A stretch of 64,000 nt of DNA, taken from NCBI RefSeq assembly GCF_900101115.1, contig NZ_FNFU01000008.1, positions 62,001 through 126,000 on the forward strand. Direction: 5' to 3'. Below, piece by piece: positions 41,691 through 51,968 of this stretch. A model generated the notes under the pieces. That model was not told the DNA's origin and did no database searches. It worked only from the letters and a program-made list of their open reading frames with translations. Source of the stretch: Cryobacterium psychrotolerans. GTDB lineage: Bacteria > Actinomycetota > Actinomycetes > Actinomycetales > Microbacteriaceae. Within the stretch, counting starts at the first letter, position 1, and each line of letters begins with the position of its first letter. The position numbers and the translations under genes are program-made.

Positions 41691-43019
41691 TTGTCACGTC
41701 ACTCTTCAGCCCCGGACGCCTGTGTGCCCGGTGCGGGTGACCCCGCTGGGACTGTGCAGCCGCTCACTCGCCGCGAGCTTCGCGAACAGCGCGAACGCGA
41801 TCTCCTCGCCAGTGCACCCCTCGCCCCCGCCGCGCCCGTAGCGGCAGCTCTCGAGCCCGCACCGATGCCGGCGCCCGCTCCGCTCGCCTTGGCCGATGCG
41901 CACGATGACGCGCCGCCCGCGCCGCCCGCTCCGCTCACTGCGGTCGCCGATTTCCTGATCAGCGCCGAGCTCAGCGAACCCGACCTCGTCCCGGCCGTCC
42001 TGACCGAATCCGACCGTGCCGTCGCGGCACCGCCGGTGGGCGACCTGGTCTCGGCGTTCGAACTGCTGGTGGCGGAGGTCCCCACCACCACGTCGACGGC
42101 GATTCCGCTGCCCAGCCGCGCCCAGCTGCGCGCGCAGGAGCAGGAGGCCCGTTCGGCCAGGTCCCGCCGCAAGGAATTCTCCGGACGTCGGGCTGCCGCG
42201 CCCGCTGTTCCCCTTGCGCCGCCCGCCGAGCCGGCCCCGGCCCCCGCGTCCTTTTCGCCGACGGTCCGCGCCGCGACCCCGCCCGTCCGGCCCGCCGGCG
42301 ACCGGGCACGCACGATGGCCGCGAAGAGCCTCACCGTGGCCGCGATGGCCTTCGTTGCCCTGATGGCGGTCTCCACCTCCCTGCCGGCCGAAGCGCTGCT
42401 GTCCTCGGCCGACGTGCAGGCCGCCGCCTTCGACGCGCAGCGATCGACGAACGGCGAACCGGCCCAGATGCTGGCTCGCGCCAGCGGGACGGACACCATC
42501 ACGGTCAACCGCGACGGCTACAAGGCGCAGACCATCGCCGAGGTTGCTGCGGCCAGCGGCATCCGGATGGAAGCGACCTTCACCAACAACCCGAACGGCA
42601 CCATCCAGTGGCCCTTCGCCGTTGGCGTGCACATCGGCTCAAAGTTCGGCTTCCGCGACTGCGCCGGCTGCTCGAGCAACCACCGCGGCCAGGACTTCAA
42701 CCCCGGTATCGGCGCGCCCATCCAGTCGATCGCCGACGGCGTCGTGAGCCAGGCCATCGACGGCGAGGGAAGCCTCGGCGTGCACATGGTCATCGACCAC
42801 ATGATCGACGGCGAACTGGTCTCCAGCGTCTACGCGCACATGATCCACGGCTCGATGCTCTTCAAGGTCGGTGACGTGGTCAAGGTCGGCCAGGTGGTCG
42901 GCAAGACCGGCGACACGGGCATGTCGACCGGCCCGCACCTGCACTTCGAGATTCGACGCGGCGGCCTGAACGGCACCCACGTCGACCCGCTCGAGTGGCT
43001 CTACGCCAACACGAACTAG
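41691..43019 (+). CDS. M23 family metallopeptidase with Ala/Pro-rich N-terminus
   Basis: 442 residues. A disordered N-terminal half (Ala, Pro, Arg-rich) precedes a membrane helix near residues 205-230 (TVAAMAFVALMAVSTSL). The C-terminal extracellular domain is an M23/LytM peptidase: HRGQDFNPG holds the first zinc ligands and TGPHLHFEIR near residues 417-426 the last, with VYAHM between. All four ligand positions are present, so it should be a cell-wall endopeptidase. The TTG start at 41691 is a guess; GTG at 41724 is an alternative. Followed by a long C-rich region and palindrome P5. Confidence 0.88.
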   Translation: MSRHSSAPDACVPGAGDPAGTVQPLTRRELREQRERDLLASAPLAPAAPVAAALEPAPMPAPAPLALADAHDDAPPAPPAPLTAVADFLISAELSEPDLVPAVLTESDRAVAAPPVGDLVSAFELLVAEVPTTTSTAIPLPSRAQLRAQEQEARSARSRRKEFSGRRAAAPAVPLAPPAEPAPAPASFSPTVRAATPPVRPAGDRARTMAAKSLTVAAMAFVALMAVSTSLPAEALLSSADVQAAAFDAQRSTNGEPAQMLARASGTDTITVNRDGYKAQTIAEVAAASGIRMEATFTNNPNGTIQWPFAVGVHIGSKFGFRDCAGCSSNHRGQDFNPGIGAPIQSIADGVVSQAIDGEGSLGVHMVIDHMIDGELVSSVYAHMIHGSMLFKVGDVVKVGQVVGKTGDTGMSTGPHLHFEIRRGGLNGTHVDPLEWLYANTN

Positions 43020-43088
43020 GTTCGCGCGCCAGCGCGTCCAGCGCCCTGCGCCCAGCGCGCACCCTCACTCCACCACGGACTTCTCCGA

Positions 43089-43147
43089 CTGAGTCGCGGA
43101 GAAAGTACCTTCGTTGGCGAAGTGAAGGTACTTTGTCCGCAACTCAA
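43089..43147. repeat. 59-bp palindrome P5, family II
   Basis: Arms 43089-43112 and 43124-43147 pair at 21 of 24 positions around the 11-nt loop GTTGGCGAAGT. The arms nearly match P3, while the loop differs. It lies between the convergent M23 peptidase and GH13 genes. Confidence 0.9.
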
Positions 43148-43171
43148 CGTGGACGGGCGCCCGGGGGCGAC

Positions 43172-44839
<1,668 letters not shown>

Positions 44840-44869
44840 GAGGAAGACTTTACGGCATCCGGACCATCA

Positions 44870-44883
44870 TGGAAGCGTTTGCA
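44870..44883. promoter_or_regulatory. LacI-family operator, GH13 side
   Basis: TGGAAGCGTTTGCA matches the LacI/CcpA-type consensus TGNAANCGNTTNCA at every fixed position. It lies 31 bp from the GH13 start codon on its upstream side. Confidence 0.8.
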
Positions 44884-44937
44884 TAGAGGTGAATTCCGGT
44901 CAAAATAACGAACTGGTACCGATTGTATTTTGTTGAG

Positions 44938-44966
44938 TTGTCAATCCCTCAATGACGGGTTATACA
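44938..44966 (+). promoter_or_regulatory. Promoter of malE-malF-malG
   Basis: TTGTCA (44938-44943) is separated by 17 nt from TATACA (44961-44966), both close to sigma-70 consensus. The LacI operator starts at 44967, immediately after the -10, so a bound repressor would block transcription. Confidence 0.7.
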
Positions 44967-44980
44967 TGTAATCGCTTGCA
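44967..44980. promoter_or_regulatory. LacI-family operator, malE side
   Basis: TGTAATCGCTTGCA matches TGNAANCGNTTNCA exactly. It overlaps the transcription start region of the malE promoter; the distance from the other operator, 97 bp between starts, would allow DNA looping. Confidence 0.82.
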
Positions 44981-45013
44981 TTTTTGTCAGCGTTCCTCTA
45001 GAAAGGCACACCA

Positions 45014-46243
45014 ATGATGGTGAAAAAGAACGGCCTGCTCGCTGCCGGTGCAGTAGCAATCGTCGCAACACTGGCTTTGGCCGGATGCTCCGCGGGCACC
45101 GAGAAGGCGGACCCCGCCAAGAACTCCGGCTCCCTGACCGTCTGGGTCGACGCCGAGCGCATCGACGCATTGAAGGATGCCGCTGCGTCGTACACCGACG
45201 AGACCGGCGTCAAGGTCAAGCTCGTCTCCAAGGACAACGCAAAGCTGAAGGATGACTTCATCCAGCAGGTTCCGTCCGGCAAGGGGCCCGACGTCACCAT
45301 GGGCGCCCACGACTGGCTCGGTGAGCTCGTGACCAACGGCGTCGTCGCCCCGATCGAACTCGGCGACAAGGCAGACGGCTTCCTCGACGTCGCGGTGAAC
45401 GCCTCCACGTACGAGGGCAAGACCTACATGCTCCCCTACGCCATCGAGAACCTGGCGCTGCTGCGTAACGCCGACCTCGTCAAGACCGCACCCACCTCGT
45501 ACGACGACATGATCGCCAAGGGCACGGCTTCCGGCGTCAAGTACCCGTTCGTCGTGGAGCAGGGTGCCGACGGCAACCCGTACCACCTGTACCCGTTCCA
45601 GACCTCGTTCGGCGCACCGGTGTTCGGCACCGACGCCGACGGTGGCTACGACTCGACCAAGCTGGAGCTCGGCAACGCGGGCGGCGTGGAATTCGCGACC
45701 TGGCTCGGCAGCCAGGGCAAGAAGGGCACCGGCGTCTTCAACACCGAGATCACCGGTGACATCGCCAAGGATGCCTTCACCACCGGAAAGGCAGCTTTCT
45801 GGCTGACCGGACCGTGGAACGTCGGAGCAGCGAAGGAGGCGGGCATCAACCTCGCCGTCGACACCATCGCGCCGCCGTCCAAGGACGCGGCCCAGCCGTT
45901 TGCCGGCGTCAAGGGCTTCTTCGTCAGCGAGCAGAGCAAGAACAAGGTTGCCGCGAACGACTTCCTGGTCAACTACCTCGGCACCGAGGCAGTCCAGACC
46001 GAGCTCTTCAAGTCCGGCAACATCCTCCCCGCGCTCTCGGCTTCGGCCGAGGCCGCATCGGCCGACCCGATCATCGCCGGCTTCGCGGCCGTCGGTGCCG
46101 AGGCCGTCCCGATGCCGGCCATCCCGGCAATGGGCCAGGTCTGGCAGTTCTGGGGAATCGCGCAGGCGGCCGTCATCAACGGCGCCGACCCAGCGGCCAC
46201 CTGGACGAAGCTGTCGGCTGACGTCACGAAGGCGATCGGCTAA
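45014..46243 (+). CDS. malE: Maltose-type ABC transporter substrate-binding lipoprotein
   Basis: 409 residues. It captures an oligosaccharide at the membrane surface for the MalF-MalG channel. The signal ends in a lipobox ALAGC with lipidated Cys near residue 25. The solute-binding family 1 fold is recognisable, with the MalE-like segments VTMGAHDWLGELVTNGVVAP and PAMGQVWQFWGIAQAAVING. A second ATG sits one codon downstream and either could be used. The gene is strongly transcribed if the promoter call is right, and a stable hairpin separates it from malF. Confidence 0.93.
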   Translation: MMVKKNGLLAAGAVAIVATLALAGCSAGTEKADPAKNSGSLTVWVDAERIDALKDAAASYTDETGVKVKLVSKDNAKLKDDFIQQVPSGKGPDVTMGAHDWLGELVTNGVVAPIELGDKADGFLDVAVNASTYEGKTYMLPYAIENLALLRNADLVKTAPTSYDDMIAKGTASGVKYPFVVEQGADGNPYHLYPFQTSFGAPVFGTDADGGYDSTKLELGNAGGVEFATWLGSQGKKGTGVFNTEITGDIAKDAFTTGKAAFWLTGPWNVGAAKEAGINLAVDTIAPPSKDAAQPFAGVKGFFVSEQSKNKVAANDFLVNYLGTEAVQTELFKSGNILPALSASAEAASADPIIAGFAAVGAEAVPMPAIPAMGQVWQFWGIAQAAVINGADPAATWTKLSADVTKAIG

Positions 46244-46256
46244 CACCCCCCTCATT

Positions 46257-46290
46257 CCCCGGGCGGATGCGTACGCGCATCCGCCCGGGG
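46257..46290. terminator. Intra-operon hairpin between malE and malF
   Basis: CCCCGGGCGGATGCG (46257-46271) pairs perfectly with its complement at 46276-46290 across TACG. A C-rich stretch precedes it and there is no T-run. It probably limits read-through or protects the malE mRNA 3' end, so that more binding protein than permease is made. Confidence 0.75.
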
Positions 46291-46330
46291 ATTCGCTATT
46301 GGCAGGTTGAAGGCTAGGGATACCAGGCAC

Positions 46331-47947
46331 ATGAGCATCATCACCGACGAGGACGTCGCCAACGAAGAGAAACCGAACAGGCGCCAGCGACAGGCCGCAC
46401 GGATAGCCGAGGCGGCCTCGGCCGGCCTCAAGGCCATCCTGGTCAAAATCATCCTGCTCGGCCTCGTCGATGCCATCGCACTGTATGCGCTCTTCGTGCT
46501 CTTCGCCAAGGGCCAATGGATCGTGTTCGGCCTCGTGCTCGCCGTCACCCTCATCGTCAACTGGATCTACTTCTCGCCGGGCAAACTGCCCGCCAAATAC
46601 CTCACCCCCGGCGTCATCTTCCTGGTGATCTTCCAGATCTTCGCCGTCGGCTACACCGCCTACATCGGCTTCACGAACTACAGCACCGGTCACAACAGCG
46701 ACAAGGACCAGGCCGTCTCGGCGCTGATGAGCTCCGCGCTGGAGCGAGTGCCGGACTCGCCCACCTACGCGGTGACCGTGGTCGACCGGGTCGGCACGCT
46801 CAGCCTGCTCGTCACCGACCCCGACGGCGACGTGAGCATCGGCAGCAACGACGAGCCGCTGCAGCGGGTCAGTGACGCGACCGTCGAAGGCGGCAAGGCC
46901 GTCGCCGCCGCCGGATACACGTCCCTGAGCTTCCAGGACGTCGTCGCGCGCACCGATGAGATCACGAAGATGGCGGTCCCGTACTCCGAGGATCCCAACG
47001 ACGGAAGCCTGCGCACGCCCGACGGCCGCAACGCCTACCTGTACCTGTCGACCCTCGTCTACGACGAGCAGGCCGGAACGATGACGAACACCGGGACGGG
47101 CGTGGTCTACTCCGACACGGGCGAGGGCGCGTTCACCTCACCCGACGGTGAGGCGATGCTCCCGGGCTGGCGGATCAATGTCGGCTTCGACAACTTCGTG
47201 CGCGCCTTCACCGACGAGGGAATCCGTGGCCCGCTGGTCTCGGTGACCATCTGGACGTTTTTCTTCGCCGGCATCTCCGTGGCGTCCACGTTCCTGCTCG
47301 GGCTCTTCCTCGCGATCGTCTTCAACGACCTTCGGATGAAGGGGCGCAAGTTCTACCGCGTCGCGATGATCCTGCCATACGCGTTCCCCGCGTTCCTTTC
47401 CGCGCTCGTCTGGGCCGGAATGCTCAGCGAGAGCTTCGGATTCATCAACCAGGTGCTGCTCGGCGGCGCGCAGATACCCTGGCTCACCAACGAGTGGCTG
47501 GCCAAGTTCAGCATCCTCCTGGTCAACCTGTGGCTCGGCTTCCCGTACATGTTCCTCGTCTGTACCGGTGCCCTGCAGTCGATCCCGGAGGAGTTGCAGG
47601 AGGCGGCGACAGTCGACGGGGCCAGCCCGTGGGCCGTCTTCCGCCTGATCAAGCTGCCGCTGCTGCTCGTCTCGGTGGCACCGCTGCTGATCGCGTCCTT
47701 TGCGTTCAACTTCAACAACTTCAACCTGATCTACATGCTCACCGGGGGCGGGCCGCGCGATGCGGAAGCCAGCGTGAACGTGGGTGCCACGGACATCCTG
47801 ATTTCGATGGTCTACAAGGTGGCGTTCACCGGGCAGACCCGGGATTACGGCCTGGCGAGTGCGTTCTCGATCATCATCTTCATCCTCGTTGCTGTCATCT
47901 CGATCATCAGCTTCAGGAAGACAAAGGCGCTGGAGGATCTCAACTAA
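46331..47947 (+). CDS. malF: Maltose-type ABC transporter permease MalF
   Basis: 538 residues. Membrane subunit with a cytoplasmic N-terminus, paired helices at about 45-85, and a large extracytoplasmic domain from about residue 115 to 300, as in the P2 region of E. coli MalF. The core of six helices follows, with the EAA-type ATPase-contact loop PEELQEAATVDGASPWAVFR near residues 427-446. The ATG at 46331 is chosen since the frame opens earlier only without a good site. It overlaps malG by 1 bp (TAATG). Confidence 0.93.
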   Translation: MSIITDEDVANEEKPNRRQRQAARIAEAASAGLKAILVKIILLGLVDAIALYALFVLFAKGQWIVFGLVLAVTLIVNWIYFSPGKLPAKYLTPGVIFLVIFQIFAVGYTAYIGFTNYSTGHNSDKDQAVSALMSSALERVPDSPTYAVTVVDRVGTLSLLVTDPDGDVSIGSNDEPLQRVSDATVEGGKAVAAAGYTSLSFQDVVARTDEITKMAVPYSEDPNDGSLRTPDGRNAYLYLSTLVYDEQAGTMTNTGTGVVYSDTGEGAFTSPDGEAMLPGWRINVGFDNFVRAFTDEGIRGPLVSVTIWTFFFAGISVASTFLLGLFLAIVFNDLRMKGRKFYRVAMILPYAFPAFLSALVWAGMLSESFGFINQVLLGGAQIPWLTNEWLAKFSILLVNLWLGFPYMFLVCTGALQSIPEELQEAATVDGASPWAVFRLIKLPLLLVSVAPLLIASFAFNFNNFNLIYMLTGGGPRDAEASVNVGATDILISMVYKVAFTGQTRDYGLASAFSIIIFILVAVISIISFRKTKALEDLN

Positions 47948-48861
47948 TGAAAACGACAACCCGCACGACCGCGGAGGCCACCGGCTTCGTCCCGGTCAAG
48001 CGCCCGTTCACCCTCAAGCGCTGGTTCGCGTCGACCGGCTGGCGGCATGTGGTCGGCCTGGTCATGGTCGTGTTCTCGACGTTCCCGCTGCTCTACGTGT
48101 TGTCGGCGTCCTTGAACCCGCACGGCACGCTCACCGGCTCCAACGCGCTCTTCTCGAAAATCGGCTTCGACGCCTACGTGCGCATCCTGAACACGCCGGA
48201 GGCTCCGTACGCAGCCTGGTTCGGGAACACCCTGATGATCGCGGGAATCACGGCGCTCGGCAGCGTCTTTCTCGGCGCTCTCGCCGCCTACTCCTTTTCG
48301 CGGATGCGCTTCACCGGGCGCCGGACCGGCCTGCTGACCATCGTGCTCGTGCAGATGTTCCCGCAACTGCTCGGGGTTGTGGCGATCTTCCTGCTGATGA
48401 GCACGATCGGGGACATCTTCCCGGCGATCGGGCTGAACTCCCAGATCGGCCTGATCATGGTGTACCTGGGTGGCGCGCTGGGCGTGAACACCTTCCTGAT
48501 GTACGGATTCTTCAACACGATTCCGGCATCCATCGACGAGGCCGCCAAGATCGACGGCGCGAGCCACGCGCGCATCTTCTTCACGATCATCCTGCGCCTG
48601 GTCGCCCCGATCCTGGCCGTCGTCTCCCTGCTGTCGTTCATCAGCACCACGAACGACTTCGTGCTCGCCAGCGTGCTGCTCGTCGACCCGGAGAAGCAGA
48701 CCCTCGCCGTGGGGCTCTACCGCCTCGTCTCCAACCCGAACTACGCCGACTGGAGTGCCTTCTCGGCCGGCGCGGTGCTCGCGGCGCTGCCCGTCATGGC
48801 GCTGTTCCTGTACCTCCAGAAGTACATCGTCGGGGGGTTGACGGCCGGTTCGGTGAAGTAG
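47947..48861 (+). CDS. malG: Maltose-type ABC transporter permease MalG
   Basis: 304 residues with six membrane helices. Its EAA loop is SIDEAAKIDGASHARIFFTI near residues 197-216. It forms the translocation pore with MalF. The ATPase (MalK/MsmK) is not encoded in the operon, so the transporter must borrow a shared ATPase encoded elsewhere, as is common in Gram-positive carbohydrate importers. The start overlaps the malF stop. No obvious terminator is seen before the tRNA genes. Confidence 0.94.
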   Translation: MKTTTRTTAEATGFVPVKRPFTLKRWFASTGWRHVVGLVMVVFSTFPLLYVLSASLNPHGTLTGSNALFSKIGFDAYVRILNTPEAPYAAWFGNTLMIAGITALGSVFLGALAAYSFSRMRFTGRRTGLLTIVLVQMFPQLLGVVAIFLLMSTIGDIFPAIGLNSQIGLIMVYLGGALGVNTFLMYGFFNTIPASIDEAAKIDGASHARIFFTIILRLVAPILAVVSLLSFISTTNDFVLASVLLVDPEKQTLAVGLYRLVSNPNYADWSAFSAGAVLAALPVMALFLYLQKYIVGGLTAGSVK

Positions 48862-48982
48862 GCCGGCGCCGGAGTTTTCTCCGTCCGCCCGGAAACGGCC
48901 GAGCGGTCACAGGGCGGCCGGATGGGTGATAATCTTTTACGGTTGCCAAAAACGCGGCAGGCTTCCGAACGTGGGAAGCTGT

Positions 48983-49054
<72 letters not shown>

Positions 49055-49088
49055 CAGGCTTGAAGGCTGGAAGCAGCCGACAGGTCGT

Positions 49089-49165
49089 GGCGGGGTAGCT
49101 CAGTTGGTTAGAGCACACGGCTCATAATCGTGGTGTCGCGGGTTCAATTCCCGCTCCCGCTACCA
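49089..49165 (+). tRNA. tRNA-Met (CAT), elongator-like
   Basis: 77 nt including an encoded CCA. The anticodon CAT lies in CTCATAATC. The first acceptor pair is a wobble G-T (GGCGGGG with TCCCGCT). The initiator-type C1xA72 mismatch is absent, so the elongator is more likely, though tRNA-Ile (lysidine) cannot be ruled out without tRNA sequence comparison. It lies 34 bp after tRNA-Thr. Confidence 0.9.
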
Positions 49166-49166
49166 C

Positions 49167-49198
49167 AGTCCCGAGGTTCGAACATCTCGGGACTTTTT
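49167..49198 (+). terminator. tRNA operon terminator
   Basis: AGTCCCGAG (49167-49175) pairs with CTCGGGACT (49186-49194), loop GTTCGAACAT, then TTTT. A classic intrinsic terminator for the tRNA-Thr/tRNA-Met pair. Confidence 0.9.
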
Positions 49199-49595
49199 CC
49201 TTGCTGTCGCCGGTCGCGCGAGGCGAGCGGCACGAGGCGCGCGGCTGAACCCGGAGCTCGCCTGGCTCGGGCCGGGATAAGGGGGCAGGTCACCCCGACG
49301 ATGTCCTACCCCCGAGAGGTGTGCTTCTCTTCCGGCCGCATTGGGAACCCTCTCATTAGGGTCTAAGGGCCGGAATTCGGGGAGCACCCCTATCTGCAGG
49401 AACACTACCAAGGCCCGGGAATCCGGTCCAGGGGGTGGACTTTTGCGCCTGCGTGGCGCATAGTCGCTGCGTCGGGGGTACGGTCGCGCGCGAGTGCCGT
49501 GGTTGCTCCCATCGGGCGCCGGGTCGCCGGCGGATCCGGATCCCCGGTGCGGCCAGGCCGCGAGGGCCGGCGCGAAGACAATTCTGGAGGATGAA
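49199..49595. other. Gene-free 397-bp interval
   Basis: No coding region or repeat beyond the tRNA terminator was supported. The interval contains a CTCATTAGGGTCTAA string near 49351 and G+C-rich sequence. In mycobacteria rpmG follows tRNA-Met here; no rpmG was found. Confidence 0.6.
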
Positions 49596-50027
49596 ATGGC
49601 GCGAGTTACCGAAAAAATCGACCTTGACGTTCCCGTTGAGCGGGCCTACGCGCGGTGGACCCGTCTCGAGTCGCTTCCCGAGTTCCTCGATTTCGTCGAC
49701 TCGGTCACGAAGATCGACGACACCCGCTCGCACTGGAAGGTGAGCATCCGCGGGGTGGAGCGCGAATTCGACGCCGTCATGGAACAACGGCCCAATGAGA
49801 GCATCGCCTGGACCAGTGTCGGCGGAGATGAGACGCACGCCGGGATGGTGTCCTTCGATGCGTTGTCCGACGCGTCGTGCCGGGTCACGGTGAGGCTCGA
49901 CTGGGTGGCCGAGGGGCTGCTCGAGAAGACCGGCGTCATCTTCGGCGTCGACGACCACGTCGTCAAGAAGGACCTGCGCAAGTTCAAGGAAATGATGGAG
50001 GGGCGCGCCGGCGGCGCGACCGACTAG
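49596..50027 (+). CDS. SRPBCC-fold (polyketide cyclase/START-like) protein
   Basis: 143 residues with a GGAGG 5 nt upstream of the ATG at 49596; an ATG at 49591 is out of frame. The opening VTEKIDLDVPVERAYARWTR and the segment WKVSIRGVEREFDAVM match the SRPBCC/COG5637 hydrophobic-pocket family. The C-terminus KKDLRKFKEMMEGRAGGATD is typical of its members. It is a single soluble protein with no identifiable ligand. Confidence 0.88.
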   Translation: MARVTEKIDLDVPVERAYARWTRLESLPEFLDFVDSVTKIDDTRSHWKVSIRGVEREFDAVMEQRPNESIAWTSVGGDETHAGMVSFDALSDASCRVTVRLDWVAEGLLEKTGVIFGVDDHVVKKDLRKFKEMMEGRAGGATD

Positions 50028-50042
50028 CGCTCGCGCCGCCGG

Positions 50043-50813
50043 TCAGCCGAGATCGACCGGTTCCAGGACCGGCCGCTTCGGCGGACGCCCGTCGCCGGAC
50101 GAGCGTCCGGTGAGCCGGCGTCCGATCCACGGCAACACGAACTCACGGTAGTAGGCGGCGGTGCCCTGCACCCGCTCGTCCGCCGGGGCCTCTGCGGAGG
50201 CATCCGTGCCCCAGCCCCCCGGGACCGCCAGGTCGAGCGCCTCGAGCACGCGAGAGGCGATTCGGGTGTGTCCGCGCGAATTCAGGTGCAGCTTGTCGGC
50301 CGACCAGAAGCGGCGTTCCTCGAGTTCCGGGTCGGCCCAGTTGTCGACGAGTGTGACGCCGGGCCGGGTGAACGCCACCCTGCAGGCATCCGCGAGCAGG
50401 TCGCCGCGGCGCTGGATGAGCGCGCCCATCGGCAGGTGCCGGGACGGGTTCGCCCCGCTGAGCATCACCACGTGCGCGCCCTGGGCGATCGCGCGGTCGA
50501 CCACGACGGCGAGCAGGTCGACGATGTAGGGGATCTCGACCCGCGGACGCATCAGGTCGTTGCCCCCGCCGCAGATGCTCACCAGGTCGGGGGCCTGGGC
50601 CAGGGCCGGCTCCAGCTGGCCCGCCACGATGGGGCCGAGCAGCTTGCCCCGGATGGCGAGGTTCGCGTAGGCGACCGGCGTGGAGGACGCCTCGGCGAGC
50701 CCGAGCGCGACAAGGTCGGCCCAGCCGCGCACCTGGCCGCCCGGCAGCTCGTCGCCGACGCCTTCGGTGAAGCTGTCGCCGATGGCGACGTAGCGCTCGA
50801 AGGGGCTACTCAC
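50043..50813 (-). CDS. SGNH/GDSL-family hydrolase
   Basis: 256 residues. Block I AIGDSFTEGVGD holds the nucleophile Ser near residue 13. Block III GGGNDLMRP gives the oxyanion Asn near 84, and block V KLHLNSRGHTRIA gives the catalytic His near 178. No signal peptide, so it is a cytosolic esterase/lipase. It overlaps the end of the upstream HEAT-repeat gene by 8 bp, suggesting one operon. Confidence 0.92.
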   Translation of the reverse strand: MSSPFERYVAIGDSFTEGVGDELPGGQVRGWADLVALGLAEASSTPVAYANLAIRGKLLGPIVAGQLEPALAQAPDLVSICGGGNDLMRPRVEIPYIVDLLAVVVDRAIAQGAHVVMLSGANPSRHLPMGALIQRRGDLLADACRVAFTRPGVTLVDNWADPELEERRFWSADKLHLNSRGHTRIASRVLEALDLAVPGGWGTDASAEAPADERVQGTAAYYREFVLPWIGRRLTGRSSGDGRPPKRPVLEPVDLG

Positions 50814-51378
50814 CGGTGGGCGTCTGCTCCGTGGGGAGTTTCAGCCGGGACGTGAGTTCGTCGCGGGCCTGCTGCGCCGCCCGGCGGACGTCCTTGTCGG
50901 GGTCGCGGAGCCGCGCGGTGATGGCCTCGAGGTGTTCGGCCGTGCCCTGGGCTGCGAGTGTGTGGAGGGCGGCGGCGCGGACGCGCGGCACCTCGTCGGT
51001 GGTCATCCGCACGAGCTTGGGGGCGACCTGGAGGCCGCGGAGCAGGATCACCCTCGCGCACATTTCGCGCACGCGCCAGGCCTGGTTGGTGAGGCCGACG
51101 ACGACATACGGGGCGGCGGCGTCGCTCCACACGTACAGGAGTGCGCGGGCTCCCCACAGCTCAGGCCAGTACAGGGCAGGGGCACCGTCGAGGATGCCGA
51201 GCGCGTGTTTCCCGCCGGCGTACAGAAGGAAATCCTTGCCGGCGTTCTTGCCGCGGAGGAGGGCGATCGAGTTGTCGATCACTGTCTGCTCACCGTAGTG
51301 AGCGACGGCGGCGTGAATGCGTTCGGCGGTGGGGAGGTCGAACGGCACGTCGGGGTGGGGGACTAGTTTGTTATGCAT
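50806..51378 (-). CDS. HEAT-repeat-like protein
   Basis: 190 residues from the ATG at 51378; the open frame continues upstream as an arginine/proline-rich shadow of the acetyltransferase region. The C-terminal half has tandem HEAT/armadillo-type helical repeats (PRVRAAALHTLAAQGTAEHL, PDKDVRRAAQQARDEL). The N-terminal half contains a WPELWGARALLYVW segment. It overlaps the GDSL gene by 8 bp. A partner-binding function is inferred from the repeats. Confidence 0.8.
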   Translation of the reverse strand: MHNKLVPHPDVPFDLPTAERIHAAVAHYGEQTVIDNSIALLRGKNAGKDFLLYAGGKHALGILDGAPALYWPELWGARALLYVWSDAAAPYVVVGLTNQAWRVREMCARVILLRGLQVAPKLVRMTTDEVPRVRAAALHTLAAQGTAEHLEAITARLRDPDKDVRRAAQQARDELTSRLKLPTEQTPTGE

Positions 51379-51442
51379 CGCGATGCCAACGCTACCGCCA
51401 GAGGGTGCCGCAGGCCAATGCCGGGTGCCCGCGGCCCGTGGA

Positions 51443-51907
51443 TCAGGCTTCGTCGCCGGCGAGCGAACGCTCGAACCCGGTCGCGTTTTCGTACTGCCCG
51501 TAGTTGCCGATCTCCCGGTAGCCGAGCCGGCGGTAGAGGGCGAGCGCCTCCGGCTGGGCGGGGCCGGTCTCCAGCCGCACGGCCCGGTAGCCGAGTTCCC
51601 GGGCCACCGACTCGAGCTCGGCGAGCACGACGCTGGCGAGGCCCTGGCGGCGATGGTCGGGGCTGGTCCACATGCGTTTGACCTCGCAGGTGCCCGCGTC
51701 CAGCCGTCGGATGCCGCCGCCGGCGACCGTGCGCCCCTCATGGAGCAGCACGACGAAGCATCCCGTCGGAGCGTCGAACGCCTCGGCCGGGGCGTCGAGC
51801 ACGGAGTCCCCGTCGCCGTAGCGGGCGTCGTACTCCCGGCGCAGGTCGGTCAGCAGGGGGTCGACCTTCGGGTCGGTCAGGCGAACGCGCACGAATTCCA
51901 CGTTCAC
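51443..51907 (-). CDS. GNAT family N-acetyltransferase
   Basis: 154 residues from a GTG at 51907. The acetyl-CoA binding motif A is VKRMWTSPDHRRQGLASVVL near residues 77-96 and motif B follows as YRAVRLETGPAQPEALALYRRLG. The protein is a single GNAT domain of unknown acceptor. The reading frame continues to 51955, but GTG at 51907 fits the domain. It is divergent from the hadA gene. Confidence 0.88.
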   Translation of the reverse strand: MNVEFVRVRLTDPKVDPLLTDLRREYDARYGDGDSVLDAPAEAFDAPTGCFVVLLHEGRTVAGGGIRRLDAGTCEVKRMWTSPDHRRQGLASVVLAELESVARELGYRAVRLETGPAQPEALALYRRLGYREIGNYGQYENATGFERSLAGDEA

Positions 51908-51968
51908 TACTCTGCCCGATTCCCGGCCCGCCGGGAGCCGCTTCGCCTCGCGCAACTACACTCGAGAT

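Noticed and set aside
49333-49370. ECF sigma promoter with GGGAAC and GTCTAA
   Set aside because: The distance between the two boxes is about 12 nt, too short for the usual 15-17.
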